Part shown: one piece after another, positions 26,291 to 36,764 of the stretch
Layout: each line of letters opens with the position of its first letter
Position numbering within the stretch: the first letter of the stretch is position 1
From: Jhaorihella thermophila
GTDB lineage: Bacteria; Pseudomonadota; Alphaproteobacteria; Rhodobacterales; Rhodobacteraceae
Assembly: GCF_900108275.1 (NCBI RefSeq)
Contig: NZ_FNVD01000002.1
Span: 62,001-126,000, forward strand
DNA: 64,000 bases
Direction of reading: 5' to 3'
The notes under the pieces: generated by a model
What the model saw: the letters and a program-made list of their open reading frames with translations, nothing else
Databases searched by the model: none
Told to the model about the DNA's origin: nothing
Translations under genes and position numbers: made by a program

Positions 26291-27973
26291 TCAGCCCAGA
26301 ATGCCCGGCAGGCGCAGCCCGTGTTCGCGGGCGCAGGCGATGGCGTCTTCATACCCGGCATCGGCATGGCGCCACACGCCCGACGCGGGGTCGTTCCACA
26401 GCACCCGCTCCAACCGCCGCGCGGCCTCGGGCGTGCCGTCGGCTACGATCACCATGCCGGCGTGCAGGGAAAAGCCCATCCCAACCCCGCCGCCGTGATG
26501 CAGCGACACCCATGTCGCGCCGCTGGCGGTGTTGACCAGCGCGTTCAGCAGCGGCCAGTCGCTGACCGCGTCGGATCCGTCCTTCATCGCCTCGGTTTCC
26601 CGGTTGGGGCTGGCCACCGAGCCGGAATCGAGATGGTCCCGCCCGATCACCACCGGCGCCTTCAGCTCGCCCCGCGCCACCATTTCGTTGAACATCAGCC
26701 CCGCCTTGTGCCGCTCGCCCAGCCCGATCCAGCAGATCCGCGCGGGCAGCCCCTGAAAGGCGATCCGCTCGCGCGCCATGTCCAGCCAGCGGTGCAGATG
26801 CGCGTTTTCGGGGAACAGCTCCTTCATAACAGCATCAGTGCGATAGATGTCCTCGGGGTCGCCCGACAGGGCGCACCAGCGGAACGGGCCGATGCCCCGA
26901 CAGAACAGCGGGCGGATATAGGCCGGCACGAAACCGGGAAAGCCAAAGGCGTTTTCCAGCCCTTCCTCCAGCGCCACCTGCCGGATGTTGTTGCCATAGT
27001 CCAGCGTCGGCACGCCGGCGTTCCAGAACGCCACCATCGCTGCGACGTGGTCCTTCATCGAGGCGCGTGCCGCCGCCTCGACGGCCGCCGGATCGGTTTC
27101 TTGCCGGGTCCGCCATTCGGCAAGGCTCCAGCCCTTGGGCAGGTAGCCATGCACCGGGTCATGGGCGCTGGTCTGGTCGGTGACGATGTCGGGGCGCGGG
27201 CCGCCCGCCTGCATCCGGCGCACGAGTTCGGGTAAGATCTCGGCGGCGTTGCCGATCAGGCCCACCGATTTCGCCTCTCCCGCCCGCGTCCAGCGGTCGA
27301 TCATCGCCAGCGCTTCGTCCAGATCGCGGGTCTTTTCGTCCAGATAGCTGGTGCGGATGCGGAAATCGGCGCGCGCCTCGTCGCATTCCACCGCCAGACA
27401 GCACGCCCCGGCCATCACCGCCGCCAGCGGCTGCGCCCCACCCATGCCGCCCAGTCCGGCGGTCAGGATCCAGCGCCCGCGCAGATCGCCGCCGTAGTGC
27501 TGGCGTCCGGCCTCGGCAAAGGTTTCATAGGTGCCCTGCACGATGCCCTGCGTGCCGATGTAGATCCACGACCCGGCGGTCATCTGGCCATACATCATCA
27601 GCCCCTTGCGGTCGAGTTCGTTGAAATGCTTCCAGGTGGCCCAATGCGGCACGAGGTTGGAATTGGCGATCAGCACCCGCGGCGCGTCCGGGTGGGTGCG
27701 CACGATGGCGACCGGCTTGCCCGACTGCACGACGAGCGTTTCATCCGCCTCCAGATCCTTGAGGCTGGCGACGATCCGGTCGAAGTCCTCCCATGTGCGC
27801 GCGGCGCGGCCGATACCGCCATAGACCACCAGCTCATGCGGGTTCTCGGCCACGTCGGGGTGCAGGTTGTTCATCAGCATCCGCATCGGCGCCTCGGTCA
27901 GCCAGGACTTGGCGGTGATTTCGGGGCCGGTGGGGGGATAGACGTCGCGCAGGTTGTGACGGGGGTCGGTCAT
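26291..27973 (-). CDS. hutU: Urocanate hydratase
   Basis: A 560-residue NAD-dependent urocanase, converting urocanate to imidazolonepropionate (second step of histidine breakdown). Conserved: [29 protein letters not shown], the NAD-binding [10 protein letters not shown], and [14 protein letters not shown] with the catalytic region. Full length for the family. It is the last gene of the minus-strand hutI-H-G-U operon; its ATG overlaps the hutG stop by 4 bases. Confidence 0.96.
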   Translation of the reverse strand: MTDPRHNLRDVYPPTGPEITAKSWLTEAPMRMLMNNLHPDVAENPHELVVYGGIGRAARTWEDFDRIVASLKDLEADETLVVQSGKPVAIVRTHPDAPRVLIANSNLVPHWATWKHFNELDRKGLMMYGQMTAGSWIYIGTQGIVQGTYETFAEAGRQHYGGDLRGRWILTAGLGGMGGAQPLAAVMAGACCLAVECDEARADFRIRTSYLDEKTRDLDEALAMIDRWTRAGEAKSVGLIGNAAEILPELVRRMQAGGPRPDIVTDQTSAHDPVHGYLPKGWSLAEWRTRQETDPAAVEAAARASMKDHVAAMVAFWNAGVPTLDYGNNIRQVALEEGLENAFGFPGFVPAYIRPLFCRGIGPFRWCALSGDPEDIYRTDAVMKELFPENAHLHRWLDMARERIAFQGLPARICWIGLGERHKAGLMFNEMVARGELKAPVVIGRDHLDSGSVASPNRETEAMKDGSDAVSDWPLLNALVNTASGATWVSLHHGGGVGMGFSLHAGMVIVADGTPEAARRLERVLWNDPASGVWRHADAGYEDAIACAREHGLRLPGILG

Positions 27974-28770
27974 GTCGTGTCTCCCAAGGACAAGGCGATT
28001 TCTTCGATCCGTTGCAGCAGTGCGCCCAGCACGACGCGCAGCCGCGCGGCGCGGGCCGGGTCATAGGCAAAGGGCGGCGCTTCGGCGGTCAGATGGGTGC
28101 GCTGCGCGAGCTCCATCTGAATCGCGTGCCAGCCCTCGTTCGGCCGGCCATAGTGCCGCGTGGTCCAGCCGCCCCGGAAACGTCCGTTCACCACGGTTGC
28201 GTAACCTTCGGCGGCGGTGCAGATCTCGCGCGCGGCGGTTTCGAACTCGGGCGCACAGGTGGCGCCGCCATTCGTGCCGATGTTGAAATCCGGCAGGCGA
28301 CCGTCGAACAGGAACGGAATTTCCGACCGGATCGAGTGGCAATCGTAGAGCACCGCAACGCCGTGGCGAGCGTGAACCCGCTTCATCTCGGCCTCCAGCG
28401 CGGCGTGATAGGAGGTGTGAAAGGCCTGCCGCCGGGTCTTGATCTCCTCGGCATCCGGGGGCGCGTCCCAGATCGGGCGCCCGTCAAAATCGGTCAGCGG
28501 CACCAGCCCGGTCGTGTTCTGCCCCGGATAGAGCGTTTCGCCCGACGGCGGGCGATTGGCGTCGATCACATAGCGGTGGAAGGTTGCCCGCACCACGGAG
28601 GCGCCGGGCAGGAGCCCGTCATAGAGCCGGTCCACATGCCAGTCGGTATCCGCCAGCCGCCGCCCCCGGTCGTTGAGCCGCGCGGCGATGTCGTCCGGCA
28701 GCCAGGTGCCCGAATGCGGCAGACCCAGCACCAGGGGGCCGTCGCCGCGGACCACCTCGACCGGCGTCAT
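27970..28770 (-). CDS. hutG: N-formylglutamate deformylase
   Basis: A 266-residue zinc hydrolase that releases formate and glutamate from N-formylglutamate, the last step of the five-step histidine pathway. Motifs: [24 protein letters not shown] with the metal His/Asp, [23 protein letters not shown] and [17 protein letters not shown]. It belongs to the FGase (DUF/N-formylglutamate amidohydrolase) type, not the arginase-like HutG, which agrees with a hutF in the cluster. 4-base overlaps on both sides. Confidence 0.93.
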   Translation of the reverse strand: MTPVEVVRGDGPLVLGLPHSGTWLPDDIAARLNDRGRRLADTDWHVDRLYDGLLPGASVVRATFHRYVIDANRPPSGETLYPGQNTTGLVPLTDFDGRPIWDAPPDAEEIKTRRQAFHTSYHAALEAEMKRVHARHGVAVLYDCHSIRSEIPFLFDGRLPDFNIGTNGGATCAPEFETAAREICTAAEGYATVVNGRFRGGWTTRHYGRPNEGWHAIQMELAQRTHLTAEAPPFAYDPARAARLRVVLGALLQRIEEIALSLGDTT

Positions 28771-30302
28771 GCGCCCAGTCCCGGCAGGTCGAACCCCTCG
28801 GCCAGCCTGCCCTCTCGCACCAACCCGGCAGCGGCGTCCAGATCTGGGGCAAGGTATCGGTCCTGTTCGAGCGCCGGGACGACGGCGCGGATGCGGGCCA
28901 GAACCTCTTGCAGCGCGGGGCTCGTCCGCAGCGGCGCGCGGAACTCGATCCCCGCCGCTGCGGCCAGCGCCTCTATCCCGAGGATCACCGCGAGGTTCCG
29001 GTTCATCCGTTTCAGCCGCCGCGCGCCGTGGGCGGCCATGCTGACGTGGTCCTCCTGGTTGGCCGAGGTCGGCGTGGAATCGATCGTGCAGGGATTGGCG
29101 AGATGCTTGTTCTCGCTCATCAGCGCCGCGCTGGTCACCTCGGCGATCATCAGGCCAGAGTTCAGCCCCGGCTGCGGCGTCAGGAACGGCGGAAGATCGT
29201 GGCTGAGCGTGGGATCAACCATCAGCGCCACCCGCCGCTGGGCGATGGCGCCGATCTCGGCGATGGCCAGCGCGATCTGGTCGGCGGCAAAGCCCACCGG
29301 CTCGGCATGGAAATTGCCGCCCGAAAGGATGCGCCCCTGATCGGTCAGCACCAGCGGGTTGTCGGTAACGGCGTTGGCCTCGGTTTCCAGCGTGCGCGCG
29401 GCAAAGCGCAACAGGTCCAGCGCCGCGCCCATCACCTGCGGCTGGCAGCGGATGCAATAGGGGTCCTGCACGCGGGTGTCGCCGTCGCGGTGGCTTTCGC
29501 GAATCTCGGACCCCGCCAGGAGCGCCGCCTGCGCGGCGGCAAAGTCGATCTGGCCCCGATGCCCGCGCAGCAGGTGGATTTCCGGGTTCAGCGGCGCGGT
29601 CGAGCCCATGATTGCGTCAGTGGACAGCGCGCCGGTCACGGTGGCGGCGCCGAGATTGCCATGCGCCCCCCACAGCCCCGCCAGCGCGCAGGCGGTGGAA
29701 AATTGCGTGCCGTTGATGAGCGCGAGCCCCTCTTTCGGCCCCAGCGTGATCGGCGCCAGCCCGGCCCGCAACAGCGCCTCGCCGCCCGGCAGGGTGTCAC
29801 CGTCGAACACGGCCCGCCCTTCGCCCATCATCACCGCCGCCATATGCGCAAGCGGGGCCAGGTCGCCGGACGCGCCGACCGATCCCTGATCGGGGATCAC
29901 CGGCAGCACCCCCCGGTTCAACATGTCCTCGATCAGTTCCACGGTCGCCCATTCCGTGCCGCTGCCCCCCCGCCCCAGCGACAAGAGCTTCAGCGCCATC
30001 ATCAGCCGGGTCGTCGGAGCGTCCAGCGGATCACCCACACCGCAGCAATGGCTGAGGATCAGGTTGCGTTGCAGCGCCATGGTATCGCCCGCCGCGATCT
30101 TGACGCTCGCCAGCTTGCCGAAACCGGTGTTGATCCCATAGACCGCCACGTCACCCTCGGCGGCGCGGCGCACCTGCGCGGCGGCGGCCTCTATCGCCGG
30201 GCGGGCGGCGCGGTCCAGCACGACCGGTCCGCCGTGGCGCCAGAGGCGTTCGAGATCCTCCAGCGTTGTCGCGCCGGGGCGCAGGGTGACAAGGGTGGTC
30301 AT
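28767..30302 (-). CDS. hutH: Histidine ammonia-lyase
   Basis: A 511-residue enzyme that deaminates histidine to urocanate. The A144-S145-G146 triad in [15 protein letters not shown] forms the MIO prosthetic group. Also visible: [12 protein letters not shown] at the N-terminus and QEDHVSMA near residue 415. The gene is 4-base-overlapped with hutI upstream and hutG downstream, which gives tight translational coupling. Confidence 0.96.
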   Translation of the reverse strand: MTTLVTLRPGATTLEDLERLWRHGGPVVLDRAARPAIEAAAAQVRRAAEGDVAVYGINTGFGKLASVKIAAGDTMALQRNLILSHCCGVGDPLDAPTTRLMMALKLLSLGRGGSGTEWATVELIEDMLNRGVLPVIPDQGSVGASGDLAPLAHMAAVMMGEGRAVFDGDTLPGGEALLRAGLAPITLGPKEGLALINGTQFSTACALAGLWGAHGNLGAATVTGALSTDAIMGSTAPLNPEIHLLRGHRGQIDFAAAQAALLAGSEIRESHRDGDTRVQDPYCIRCQPQVMGAALDLLRFAARTLETEANAVTDNPLVLTDQGRILSGGNFHAEPVGFAADQIALAIAEIGAIAQRRVALMVDPTLSHDLPPFLTPQPGLNSGLMIAEVTSAALMSENKHLANPCTIDSTPTSANQEDHVSMAAHGARRLKRMNRNLAVILGIEALAAAAGIEFRAPLRTSPALQEVLARIRAVVPALEQDRYLAPDLDAAAGLVREGRLAEGFDLPGLGA

Positions 30303-31492
30303 TTAGCGCCTCCGAAGAAACGGGCATGAAGCGGGTTGACGCCGATGCGATAGCTCAGCTCGGCCGGATGCTCGGCGTCCCATACCGCAAGATCGGCCCG
30401 CAGCCCCGGCGCGATGCGGCCCGTATCCTCCAGCCCCAGCGCGCGGGCGGCGTGACAGGTGACGCCGGCCAGCGCCTCGGCGGGCGTCAGGCGAAACAGG
30501 GTGCAGCCCATGTTCATCGCCAATAGCAGCGAATTCATCGGCGACGATCCGGGGTTCAGATCGGTCGCCAGCGCCATCGGCACGCCGCGGGCGCGGAAGG
30601 CGTCGATCGGCGGAAGGCGCGTTTCCCGAAGGGTGTAGAACGCGCCGGGCAGCAGCACCGCCACCGTGCCGGCCCAGGCCATGCGTGCCGTGTCATCTTC
30701 GGTCGCATGTTCCAGATGATCCGCCGACAGCGCGCCGTATTCGGCCGCCAACGCCGCGCCGCCCTGATGCGACAGCTGCTCGGCATGAAGCTTGACAGGC
30801 AGCCCCAGTTCGCGCGCGGCTTCGAACACGCGGCGGATCTGGTCGGTGGAAAAGGCGATGGTTTCGCAGAACCCGTCCACCGCGTCCACCAGCCCCTGCG
30901 CATGGGCCGCGCGCAGAGCGGGCAGGCAAACCTCGTCGATATAGGCGTCCGCACGTCCATCATATTCGGCCGGGATCGCGTGCGCGCCCAGAAACGACGT
31001 GCGCACCCGGACCGGCCGCGCGCGGCCGATCCGGCGGGCAACGCGCAGCATGGCCAGTTCGGTGTCGCGGTCCAGCCCATAGCCGGACTTGATCTCGATG
31101 ACCGACACGCCCTCGGCGATCAGCGCATCGACCCGGGGCAGCGCTGTGGCGAACAGGGCCTCTTCGCCCGCGGCCCGGGTTGCCGCCACGGTCGAGCGGA
31201 TGCCGCCACCGGCGCGGGCGATTTCTTCGTAGCTCGCCCCCTCCAGCCGCATCTCGAACTCGCGTGCCCGGTTGCCGCCATGCACCAGATGCGTGTGGCA
31301 GTCGATTAGCGCCGGCGTCACGAGACGCCCGCCCAAGTCCACCTCCTCCCCGGTGCGAAGTTCGTCGGGGATGTCCCTTTGCGGCCCGACCCAGAGGATG
31401 CGACCGTCCCCCACCGCCACCGCGCCGCCGGGGATCAGGCCGTAAGGCGCCGCTCCGGTCATGGTCGCCAGCATTGCATTGCCCAGAATCAT
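30299..31492 (-). CDS. hutI: Imidazolonepropionase
   Basis: A 397-residue metal-dependent amidohydrolase that hydrolyses imidazolonepropionate to N-formiminoglutamate. Metal ligands: the HxH of [10 protein letters not shown], later [12 protein letters not shown] and the Asp in [11 protein letters not shown]. The ATG at 31492 (MILGNAML), with AAGGCGG upstream, is used; the longer frame crosses the divergent promoter region. It is the first gene of the operon, 70 bases from divergent hutF. Confidence 0.95.
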   Translation of the reverse strand: MILGNAMLATMTGAAPYGLIPGGAVAVGDGRILWVGPQRDIPDELRTGEEVDLGGRLVTPALIDCHTHLVHGGNRAREFEMRLEGASYEEIARAGGGIRSTVAATRAAGEEALFATALPRVDALIAEGVSVIEIKSGYGLDRDTELAMLRVARRIGRARPVRVRTSFLGAHAIPAEYDGRADAYIDEVCLPALRAAHAQGLVDAVDGFCETIAFSTDQIRRVFEAARELGLPVKLHAEQLSHQGGAALAAEYGALSADHLEHATEDDTARMAWAGTVAVLLPGAFYTLRETRLPPIDAFRARGVPMALATDLNPGSSPMNSLLLAMNMGCTLFRLTPAEALAGVTCHAARALGLEDTGRIAPGLRADLAVWDAEHPAELSYRIGVNPLHARFFGGAK

Positions 31493-31521
31493 GTGCCGCC
31501 TTGATTTGATCGCCTGTTTTC

Positions 31522-31551
31522 GCAATAAGTGCAGACATATTTTCGAGTCAA
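31522..31551 (-). promoter_or_regulatory. Possible promoter of the hutIHGU operon
   Basis: On the minus strand: TTGACT (31551-31546), 18-base spacer, TATTGC (31527-31522). The 70-base hutI/hutF gap must hold both promoters and any HutC site; no clear palindromic HutC operator is visible. Confidence 0.4.
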
Positions 31552-31562
31552 GGTGAATCCGA

Positions 31563-32924
31563 ATGACCGTGATCTGGGCCAGGACGGCGCTGTTGCCGGA
31601 AGGGTGGGCGGAAAACGTGCGGGTGGACATCGACGGCGGGCGGATCGTTTCCACGACGCTGGACGCCCCCCCGTCCGGCCGGCGCTGCGGCATCCTGTTG
31701 CCGGCGCCGGCGAACGCGCACAGCCACGCCTTTCAGCGCGCCATGGCCGGGCTGACTGAATCACGCGGACCCGACCCGCGCGACACGTTCTGGACCTGGC
31801 GCGAGCTGATGTATCGGTTCCTCGACCGGATCGACCCCGACCGGGCGGAAGCCATCACCGCGCTGGTGCAGATGGAGATGCTGGAAGCGGGATATGCCTG
31901 CTGCGTGGAGTTTCACTATCTCCATCATGCTCCGGACGGCCGCCCCTATGCCAACCTCGCCGAAATGGCCGAACGGATCGCGGCGGCGGCGGATCAGACG
32001 GGAATCGGCCTGACCTTGTTGCCGGTTCACTACCAGTTCAGCGGCTGCGACCGGCGGCCGGTCGGCCCCGGGCAGCTGCGGTTCGGCAACGACCTTGACC
32101 GCTTTACCCGGCTGCTTGAGGCCAGCGGCGCGGCGATTGCCGCCCTTCCCCCGGATGCCCGGCTGGGCGCGGCGCCGCATTCGCTGCGCGCTGTAGCGGC
32201 CGAGGATCTGCCGCGCTTGCGCGCGCTGGCCGGGGACGGGCCGTTTCACATGCACCTTGCCGAACAGGTGGCCGAGGTGGAGGAAGTCCAGGCCACCCAC
32301 GGCGCCCGACCCGTGGAATGGGTGCTGGACCACATGCAGCCGGACGAACAGTGCTGCTTCATTCACTGCACCCATATGAAGCCACATGAAACCGAGAGGC
32401 TGGCCCGCACCGGCGCCGTGGCCGGGCTGTGCCCGATCACCGAGGCCAATCTGGGCGACGGCATTTTCGATGGCGTCCGTTGGTTCGGTTCTGGCGGCGC
32501 AATCGCCGTGGGATCGGACAGCAACCTGCGCATTGCGCTTGCCGAAGAACTGCGGCTTCTGGAGTATTCCCAGCGGCTGCGGGACCGGGCGCGCGCGGTT
32601 CTGGCGGAGCCCGGCGGCTCGACCGGGCGGCGGCTCTATGATGCCGCGCTTGCCGGCGGGGCGCACGCGGCGGGGCGCGACAACGGGGCGATCGCGCCGG
32701 GGCTCTGGGCCGATCTGGTGGCGTTGGACGCGGCTCATGTGGATCTGGCCGGCCGATCCGGCGACCGGCTGCTTGACAGCTTCATCTTTGCAGGCGGCAA
32801 TGCCATGGTGCGCGACGTCTGGTCGGCGGGACGGCATATGGTAAAGAACGGCCGCCATATCCGGCGCGACGAAATCGTGATCCGCTATGCGCGGGCAATG
32901 GCGGAACTGGTCGAGGCATCATGA
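31563..32924 (+). CDS. hutF: Formimidoylglutamate deiminase
   Basis: A 453-residue amidohydrolase that converts N-formiminoglutamate to N-formylglutamate and ammonia. Metal-site sequences: [45 protein letters not shown] and [17 protein letters not shown]. Its presence with the FGase-type hutG shows that histidine goes by the five-step route to glutamate, formate and two ammonia. It is divergent from hutI and overlaps hutC by 4 bases. Confidence 0.94.
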   Translation: MTVIWARTALLPEGWAENVRVDIDGGRIVSTTLDAPPSGRRCGILLPAPANAHSHAFQRAMAGLTESRGPDPRDTFWTWRELMYRFLDRIDPDRAEAITALVQMEMLEAGYACCVEFHYLHHAPDGRPYANLAEMAERIAAAADQTGIGLTLLPVHYQFSGCDRRPVGPGQLRFGNDLDRFTRLLEASGAAIAALPPDARLGAAPHSLRAVAAEDLPRLRALAGDGPFHMHLAEQVAEVEEVQATHGARPVEWVLDHMQPDEQCCFIHCTHMKPHETERLARTGAVAGLCPITEANLGDGIFDGVRWFGSGGAIAVGSDSNLRIALAEELRLLEYSQRLRDRARAVLAEPGGSTGRRLYDAALAGGAHAAGRDNGAIAPGLWADLVALDAAHVDLAGRSGDRLLDSFIFAGGNAMVRDVWSAGRHMVKNGRHIRRDEIVIRYARAMAELVEAS

Positions 32925-33622
32925 ACACCGACGGTGCGACGTCGTGGCAGGCCGTGCGGGACGAAGTCCTGCGGCGCATCCGCGAACGTGAATGGAAACC
33001 CGGCGATCGGATCCCCCACGAGGCGGATCTGGCCCGCGAACTGGGCTGCGCGCGGGCCACGGTGAACCGCGCCCTGCGAGCGGTCGCCGAAGACGGGCTG
33101 ATCGAACGCCGCCGCCGCGCTGGCAGCCGCGTCGCGTTGCACCCGGTGCGCAAGGCCCGTCTCGACATCCCTGTAATCCGGGTCGAGGTCGAAAGCCGCG
33201 GACTGCCCTATCATTTCAGCCTGACGTCGAAGAGCGACGAACTGCCGCCGCCCGCGATCCGGGCCCGGATGAAGACCGCCCCCGACACGCCGCTGATGCA
33301 TGTGGTGGGACTGCACATGGCCGGCGGGCGGCCCCATGCGCTCGAGGATCGCTGGATCGACGCGGACGCGGTGCCGGGTGTGCGCGACGCCGATTTCTCG
33401 ACGATCAGCCCCAACGAATGGCTGGTGCTGAACGTGCCCTTCGAAGGCGGCGACATTGCGTTTTCGGCCACCACCGCGACCCGCGAGGACGCGGCGGCGC
33501 TGGACTGCGCCCCCGGCGCCGCGCTGTTCCTGACCGAACGCACCACCTGGCACGGCACGCGGATACTGACGACGGTGCGGCTGCTCTTCGCGCCGGGCTA
33601 TCGCCTGCACACCGAGATCTGA
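32921..33622 (+). CDS. hutC: GntR/HutC-family repressor of histidine utilisation
   Basis: A 233-residue regulator with an N-terminal winged HTH (HEADLARELGCARATVNRALRAVAEDGLIERRRRAGSRVA) and a C-terminal UTRA ligand-binding domain (VVGLHMAGGRPHALEDRWID, TERTTWHGTRILTTVRLLF). HutC repressors are released by urocanate. The gene overlaps hutF by 4 bases, giving autoregulation through the shared divergent promoter region. Confidence 0.93.
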   Translation: MNTDGATSWQAVRDEVLRRIREREWKPGDRIPHEADLARELGCARATVNRALRAVAEDGLIERRRRAGSRVALHPVRKARLDIPVIRVEVESRGLPYHFSLTSKSDELPPPAIRARMKTAPDTPLMHVVGLHMAGGRPHALEDRWIDADAVPGVRDADFSTISPNEWLVLNVPFEGGDIAFSATTATREDAAALDCAPGAALFLTERTTWHGTRILTTVRLLFAPGYRLHTEI

Positions 33623-33626
33623 GGCC

Positions 33627-34040
33627 TCAGACCTTCCAGAAGCAGAACGCGGTCCAGAGGAACGCGATCCCCAGCGGCGCCCAGAGCGGCGTGCCCACAA
33701 GGCCCAGCCAGGCCAGAAAGATATAAGCCGACCCCAAGAGCGAGATGAACAGCCGATCACCACGGGTGGTGGTCAGGCCCAGCACGCCGACGCGTTCGTT
33801 GCCGCCGGGGTTGCGGATCTCGAGAATCGCCATCAGCGCGATGCTGGCGAAGATGAAGATGAAGAAGGCCAACGTCGCCCGCGTCCAAGCCATCCAGAAG
33901 CCGGGCCAGACCGGCTCGGTCCACCATTTGGCCCAGGTGAACGCCTCTTCCTGCTGCTTGCCCAGGTCGCCCCAGCCTGCCGCCGCAAGCGCGGTCGGTA
34001 TCACCCCGAGCGTCAGAAGGACGTAGATCGCGCGCTTCAT
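33627..34040 (-). CDS. glpU: GlpU, DUF2160 membrane protein of the glycerol ABC transporter
   Basis: A 137-residue protein with three or four hydrophobic segments (signal-like start MKRAIYVLLTLGVIPTALA, then FFIFIFASIALMAIL and a C-terminal LGIAFLWTAFCFW). It matches DUF2160, named GlpU in rhizobial glycerol transport operons, where its role is unclear. The ATG at 34040 overlaps the glpQ stop (TGATG); a GTG one codon earlier is possible. It is the last gene of the minus-strand glp operon and converges with hutC. Confidence 0.85.
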   Translation of the reverse strand: MKRAIYVLLTLGVIPTALAAAGWGDLGKQQEEAFTWAKWWTEPVWPGFWMAWTRATLAFFIFIFASIALMAILEIRNPGGNERVGVLGLTTTRGDRLFISLLGSAYIFLAWLGLVGTPLWAPLGIAFLWTAFCFWKV

Positions 34041-34837
34041 CACACCCTCCCCAGGGCAAAGCCCTTGGCGATGTAGTTTCGGACGAACCAGATCACGATT
34101 GCGCCGGGGATGATGGTCAGAACGCCCGCGGCCGCCAGCAGGCCCAGTTCATAGCCGGCGCTTGAGGCGGTGCGGGTCATCACCGCGGCGATGGGCTTGG
34201 CCTCGACGGCAGTCAGCGTCTTGGCCAGAAGGAGTTCCACCCACGAGAACATGAAGCAAAAGAACGCGGCCACCCCGATCCCCGCCTTGATCGTCGGCAC
34301 GAAGATCCGGATGAAGAAGCGCGGGAAGGAATAGCCGTCCACATAGGCGGTTTCGTCCAGTTCCTTGGGCACCCCGGACATGAAGCCTTCGAGAATCCAC
34401 ACGGCAAGGGGTATGTTGAACAGGCAATGCGCCAGCGCCACCGCAAGGTGGGTATCGAACAGCCCCACCGCCGAATAGAGCTGGAAGAACGGCAGCGCGA
34501 ACACCGCCGCCGGCGCCATCCGGTTGGTCAGCAGCCAGAAGAACAGATGCTTGTCCCCCAGAAACCGGAACCGCGAGAACGCATAGGCCGCGGGCAGCGC
34601 CGCCAGCAGCGAGATCACCGTGTTCAGCGACACGTAGATGATCGAGTTGATATAGCCCCAATACCAGGTCGGGTCGGTAAAGATCGTGCGGTAGCTGGCA
34701 AAGGTCCATTCCTGCGGGAACAGCGAGAAGCCGCCCAGGATCTCGTTGGTGGTCTTGAAGCTCATCGCCACCAGCCAGTAGATCGGCAGCAGCAGGAACA
34801 GGATGTAGAGGATCGGGATCAGCGCGCGGGGTCTCAT
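34040..34837 (-). CDS. glpQ: Glycerol ABC transporter permease GlpQ
   Basis: A 265-residue MalG-type permease with six transmembrane segments. The EAA loop is visible as LDETAYVDGYSFPRFFIRIFVPTIKAG. It forms the channel with GlpP and couples to GlpS/GlpT. The ATG at 34837 overlaps the glpP stop by 4 bases; the much longer open frame upstream is antisense-like sequence over glpP. Assignment to glycerol rests on the gene order shared with the rhizobial glpSTPQUV system. Confidence 0.9.
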   Translation of the reverse strand: MRPRALIPILYILFLLLPIYWLVAMSFKTTNEILGGFSLFPQEWTFASYRTIFTDPTWYWGYINSIIYVSLNTVISLLAALPAAYAFSRFRFLGDKHLFFWLLTNRMAPAAVFALPFFQLYSAVGLFDTHLAVALAHCLFNIPLAVWILEGFMSGVPKELDETAYVDGYSFPRFFIRIFVPTIKAGIGVAAFFCFMFSWVELLLAKTLTAVEAKPIAAVMTRTASSAGYELGLLAAAGVLTIIPGAIVIWFVRNYIAKGFALGRV

Positions 34838-35700
34838 TGCTCGTTCCTCGTCATGATGGTGTAGAACAGCCAGCTCACCAGCAGCGTGAAGGCAAAGTAG
34901 ATCAGGCTCATCGCCGCGGCGATGCCGAGGTCGAACTGCCCCAGCGCCACCTTTACCAGGTCGATCGACAGAAGCGTGGTCGAGTTTCCGGGGCCGCCCC
35001 CGGTCAGCACGAAGGGTTCGGTATAGATGTTGAAGCTGTCCATGAACCGCAGCAACACGGCGATGGTCAGCACCCGCTTCATCTTGGGCAACTGGATGTA
35101 GCGGAACACCGCCCAGTTCGACGCCCCGTCGATCTTGGCCGCCTGGTAATAGGCTTCGGGGATCGAGATCAGCCCGGCATAGGCCAGCAGAACCACCAGC
35201 GAGGTCCAGTGCCAGACATCCATGACGATGATTGTGACCCAGGCCGCCAACGGGCTTTGCGTCATGTTGTAGTCGATGCCAAGCACATGATTCATGAAAT
35301 AGCCCAACAGCCCAATGTCGGGCAGGGTGAAGATGTTCCACATCGCCCCCACCACGTTCCACGGGATCAGCAGCGGCAGCGCCATCAGCACCAGACAGAC
35401 CGATACCCAGAACCCCTTGCGCGGCATGGCCAGCGCGATGGCGACGCCCAGCGGCACCTCGATCAGCAGGATCGTGAAGGTGAACAGCGCCTGCCGCCCC
35501 AGCGCGGCGTGGAAGCGGTCGGATCGCAGCACGTCCTCGAACCAGCCCACCCCGTGCCAGAAGAACAGGTTGTCGCCAAAGGTTTCCTGCACCGAATAGT
35601 TGACCACCGTCATCAGCGGCACGAGCGCATTGAACGCCACAAGGATCAGGACCGGCAGGACGAACAGCCAGCCGCGCTGGTTCTCGGTCTTCATTTCCAT
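34834..35700 (-). CDS. glpP: Glycerol ABC transporter permease GlpP
   Basis: A 288-residue MalF-type permease with six transmembrane segments and the EAA loop IPEAYYQAAKIDGASNWAVFRYIQLPKMK. It also has FVLTGGGPGNSTTLLSIDLVKVAL, common to sugar/polyol permeases. The start is ATG at 35700 (an alternative ATG lies two codons later); it overlaps glpT by 10 bases. Confidence 0.9.
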   Translation of the reverse strand: MEMKTENQRGWLFVLPVLILVAFNALVPLMTVVNYSVQETFGDNLFFWHGVGWFEDVLRSDRFHAALGRQALFTFTILLIEVPLGVAIALAMPRKGFWVSVCLVLMALPLLIPWNVVGAMWNIFTLPDIGLLGYFMNHVLGIDYNMTQSPLAAWVTIIVMDVWHWTSLVVLLAYAGLISIPEAYYQAAKIDGASNWAVFRYIQLPKMKRVLTIAVLLRFMDSFNIYTEPFVLTGGGPGNSTTLLSIDLVKVALGQFDLGIAAAMSLIYFAFTLLVSWLFYTIMTRNEQ

Positions 35701-36764
35701 ACCTCCGTGGCGATCCAGCCATCGGCGTAAAGCCGGGTCTGCGAGGGTTCGAAATGCAGGAACACCCGCGCGCCGGGCGCGGGCGGGAGGCGGTCGGTGA
35801 TCGCGTTGACAACGTGGTCGCCGACCATCGTCTCGACCACGGTGTAGCGGCCGATATCGGCGGCCTTGCGCACCGTGGCGGGGATGCCGCTGTCGGCAAG
35901 ACGGACATATTCGGGACGCACGCCGATCTCGGTCCGGTCGCCCTGTCGGACGATCGGGCCTTCCAGTTGCACCGCATGACCGGCAAACCGGGCCACGCCG
36001 CCGTCGACCTCGACCGGCAGGATGTTCATCCCCGGCGAGCCGATGAAATGGCCGACAAAGGTGTGCTGGGGCCGCTCGAACAGTTCGACCGGGGTGCCGA
36101 TCTGCACCACCTCGCCCAGCTGCATCACCACCACCTGATCGGCAAAGGTCAGCGCCTCGGTCTGGTCGTGGGTGACGTAGATCATGGTCACCGCGATGCG
36201 CTGGTGCAGTTCCTTAAGCTTGGACCGCAGCCGCCATTTCAGCTCGGGGTCGATCACGGTGAGCGGCTCGTCGAACATGATCACGTTCACGTCTTCGCGC
36301 ACCAACCCGCGCCCCATCGAGATCTTCTGCTTGTTGTCCGGCGACAGGTTCGACGCGCGCATCGCCAGCCGGTCCTCAAGCTCCAGCATCGCGGCGATCT
36401 CGCGCACGCGGGCATCGACCCGCGCTTCGTCCACGCCGCGGTTGCGCAGCGGAAAGGCCAGGTTGTCGTAGACCGTCATCGTGTCGTAGATCACCGGGAA
36501 CTGGAACACCTGCGCGATGTTGCGTCTGTCGGGCGGCAGATGCGTCACGTCCTGCCCGTCGAACAGCACGCGCCCGTGGCTGGGGGTCAGAAGCCCCGAG
36601 ATGATGTTCAGCAGCGTGGTCTTGCCGCAGCCGGATGGCCCGAGCAGCGCGTAGGCCCCGCCATCGGTCCAGTCCAGGTCGATCTGCTTCAGCGCGAAAT
36701 CGTCCGGCCCCGCGGGGTTGGGCAGATAGCTGTGGCGCAACTTGTCCAGCGTGATCTTAGCCAT
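35691..36764 (-). CDS. glpT: Glycerol ABC transporter ATPase GlpT (degenerate signature motif)
   Basis: A 357-residue CUT1/MalK-like ATPase with a regulatory C-terminal OB-type domain. Walker A GPSGCGKT is at residues 42-49, Walker B around VIMFDEP and the switch His at H199 in YVTHDQTEAL. The ABC signature, however, reads LSPDN (140-144) instead of LSGGQ. The partner GlpS has a normal signature but lacks the switch His, so the pair would form one complete ATP site. The ATG at 36764 overlaps the glpS stop. Confidence 0.92.
   Translation of the reverse strand: MAKITLDKLRHSYLPNPAGPDDFALKQIDLDWTDGGAYALLGPSGCGKTTLLNIISGLLTPSHGRVLFDGQDVTHLPPDRRNIAQVFQFPVIYDTMTVYDNLAFPLRNRGVDEARVDARVREIAAMLELEDRLAMRASNLSPDNKQKISMGRGLVREDVNVIMFDEPLTVIDPELKWRLRSKLKELHQRIAVTMIYVTHDQTEALTFADQVVVMQLGEVVQIGTPVELFERPQHTFVGHFIGSPGMNILPVEVDGGVARFAGHAVQLEGPIVRQGDRTEIGVRPEYVRLADSGIPATVRKAADIGRYTVVETMVGDHVVNAITDRLPPAPGARVFLHFEPSQTRLYADGWIATEVWK

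Noticed and set aside
31493-31562. HutC operator in the hutI-hutF gap
   Set aside because: No TGTA-N2-TACA-like or other convincing palindrome is visible; left as unidentified.
34040-35986. A 648-codon frame that would fuse GlpQ to upstream sequence
   Set aside because: The part upstream of 34837 lies over glpP in another frame and is not permease-like; the ATGA overlap at 34834-34837 marks the true start.
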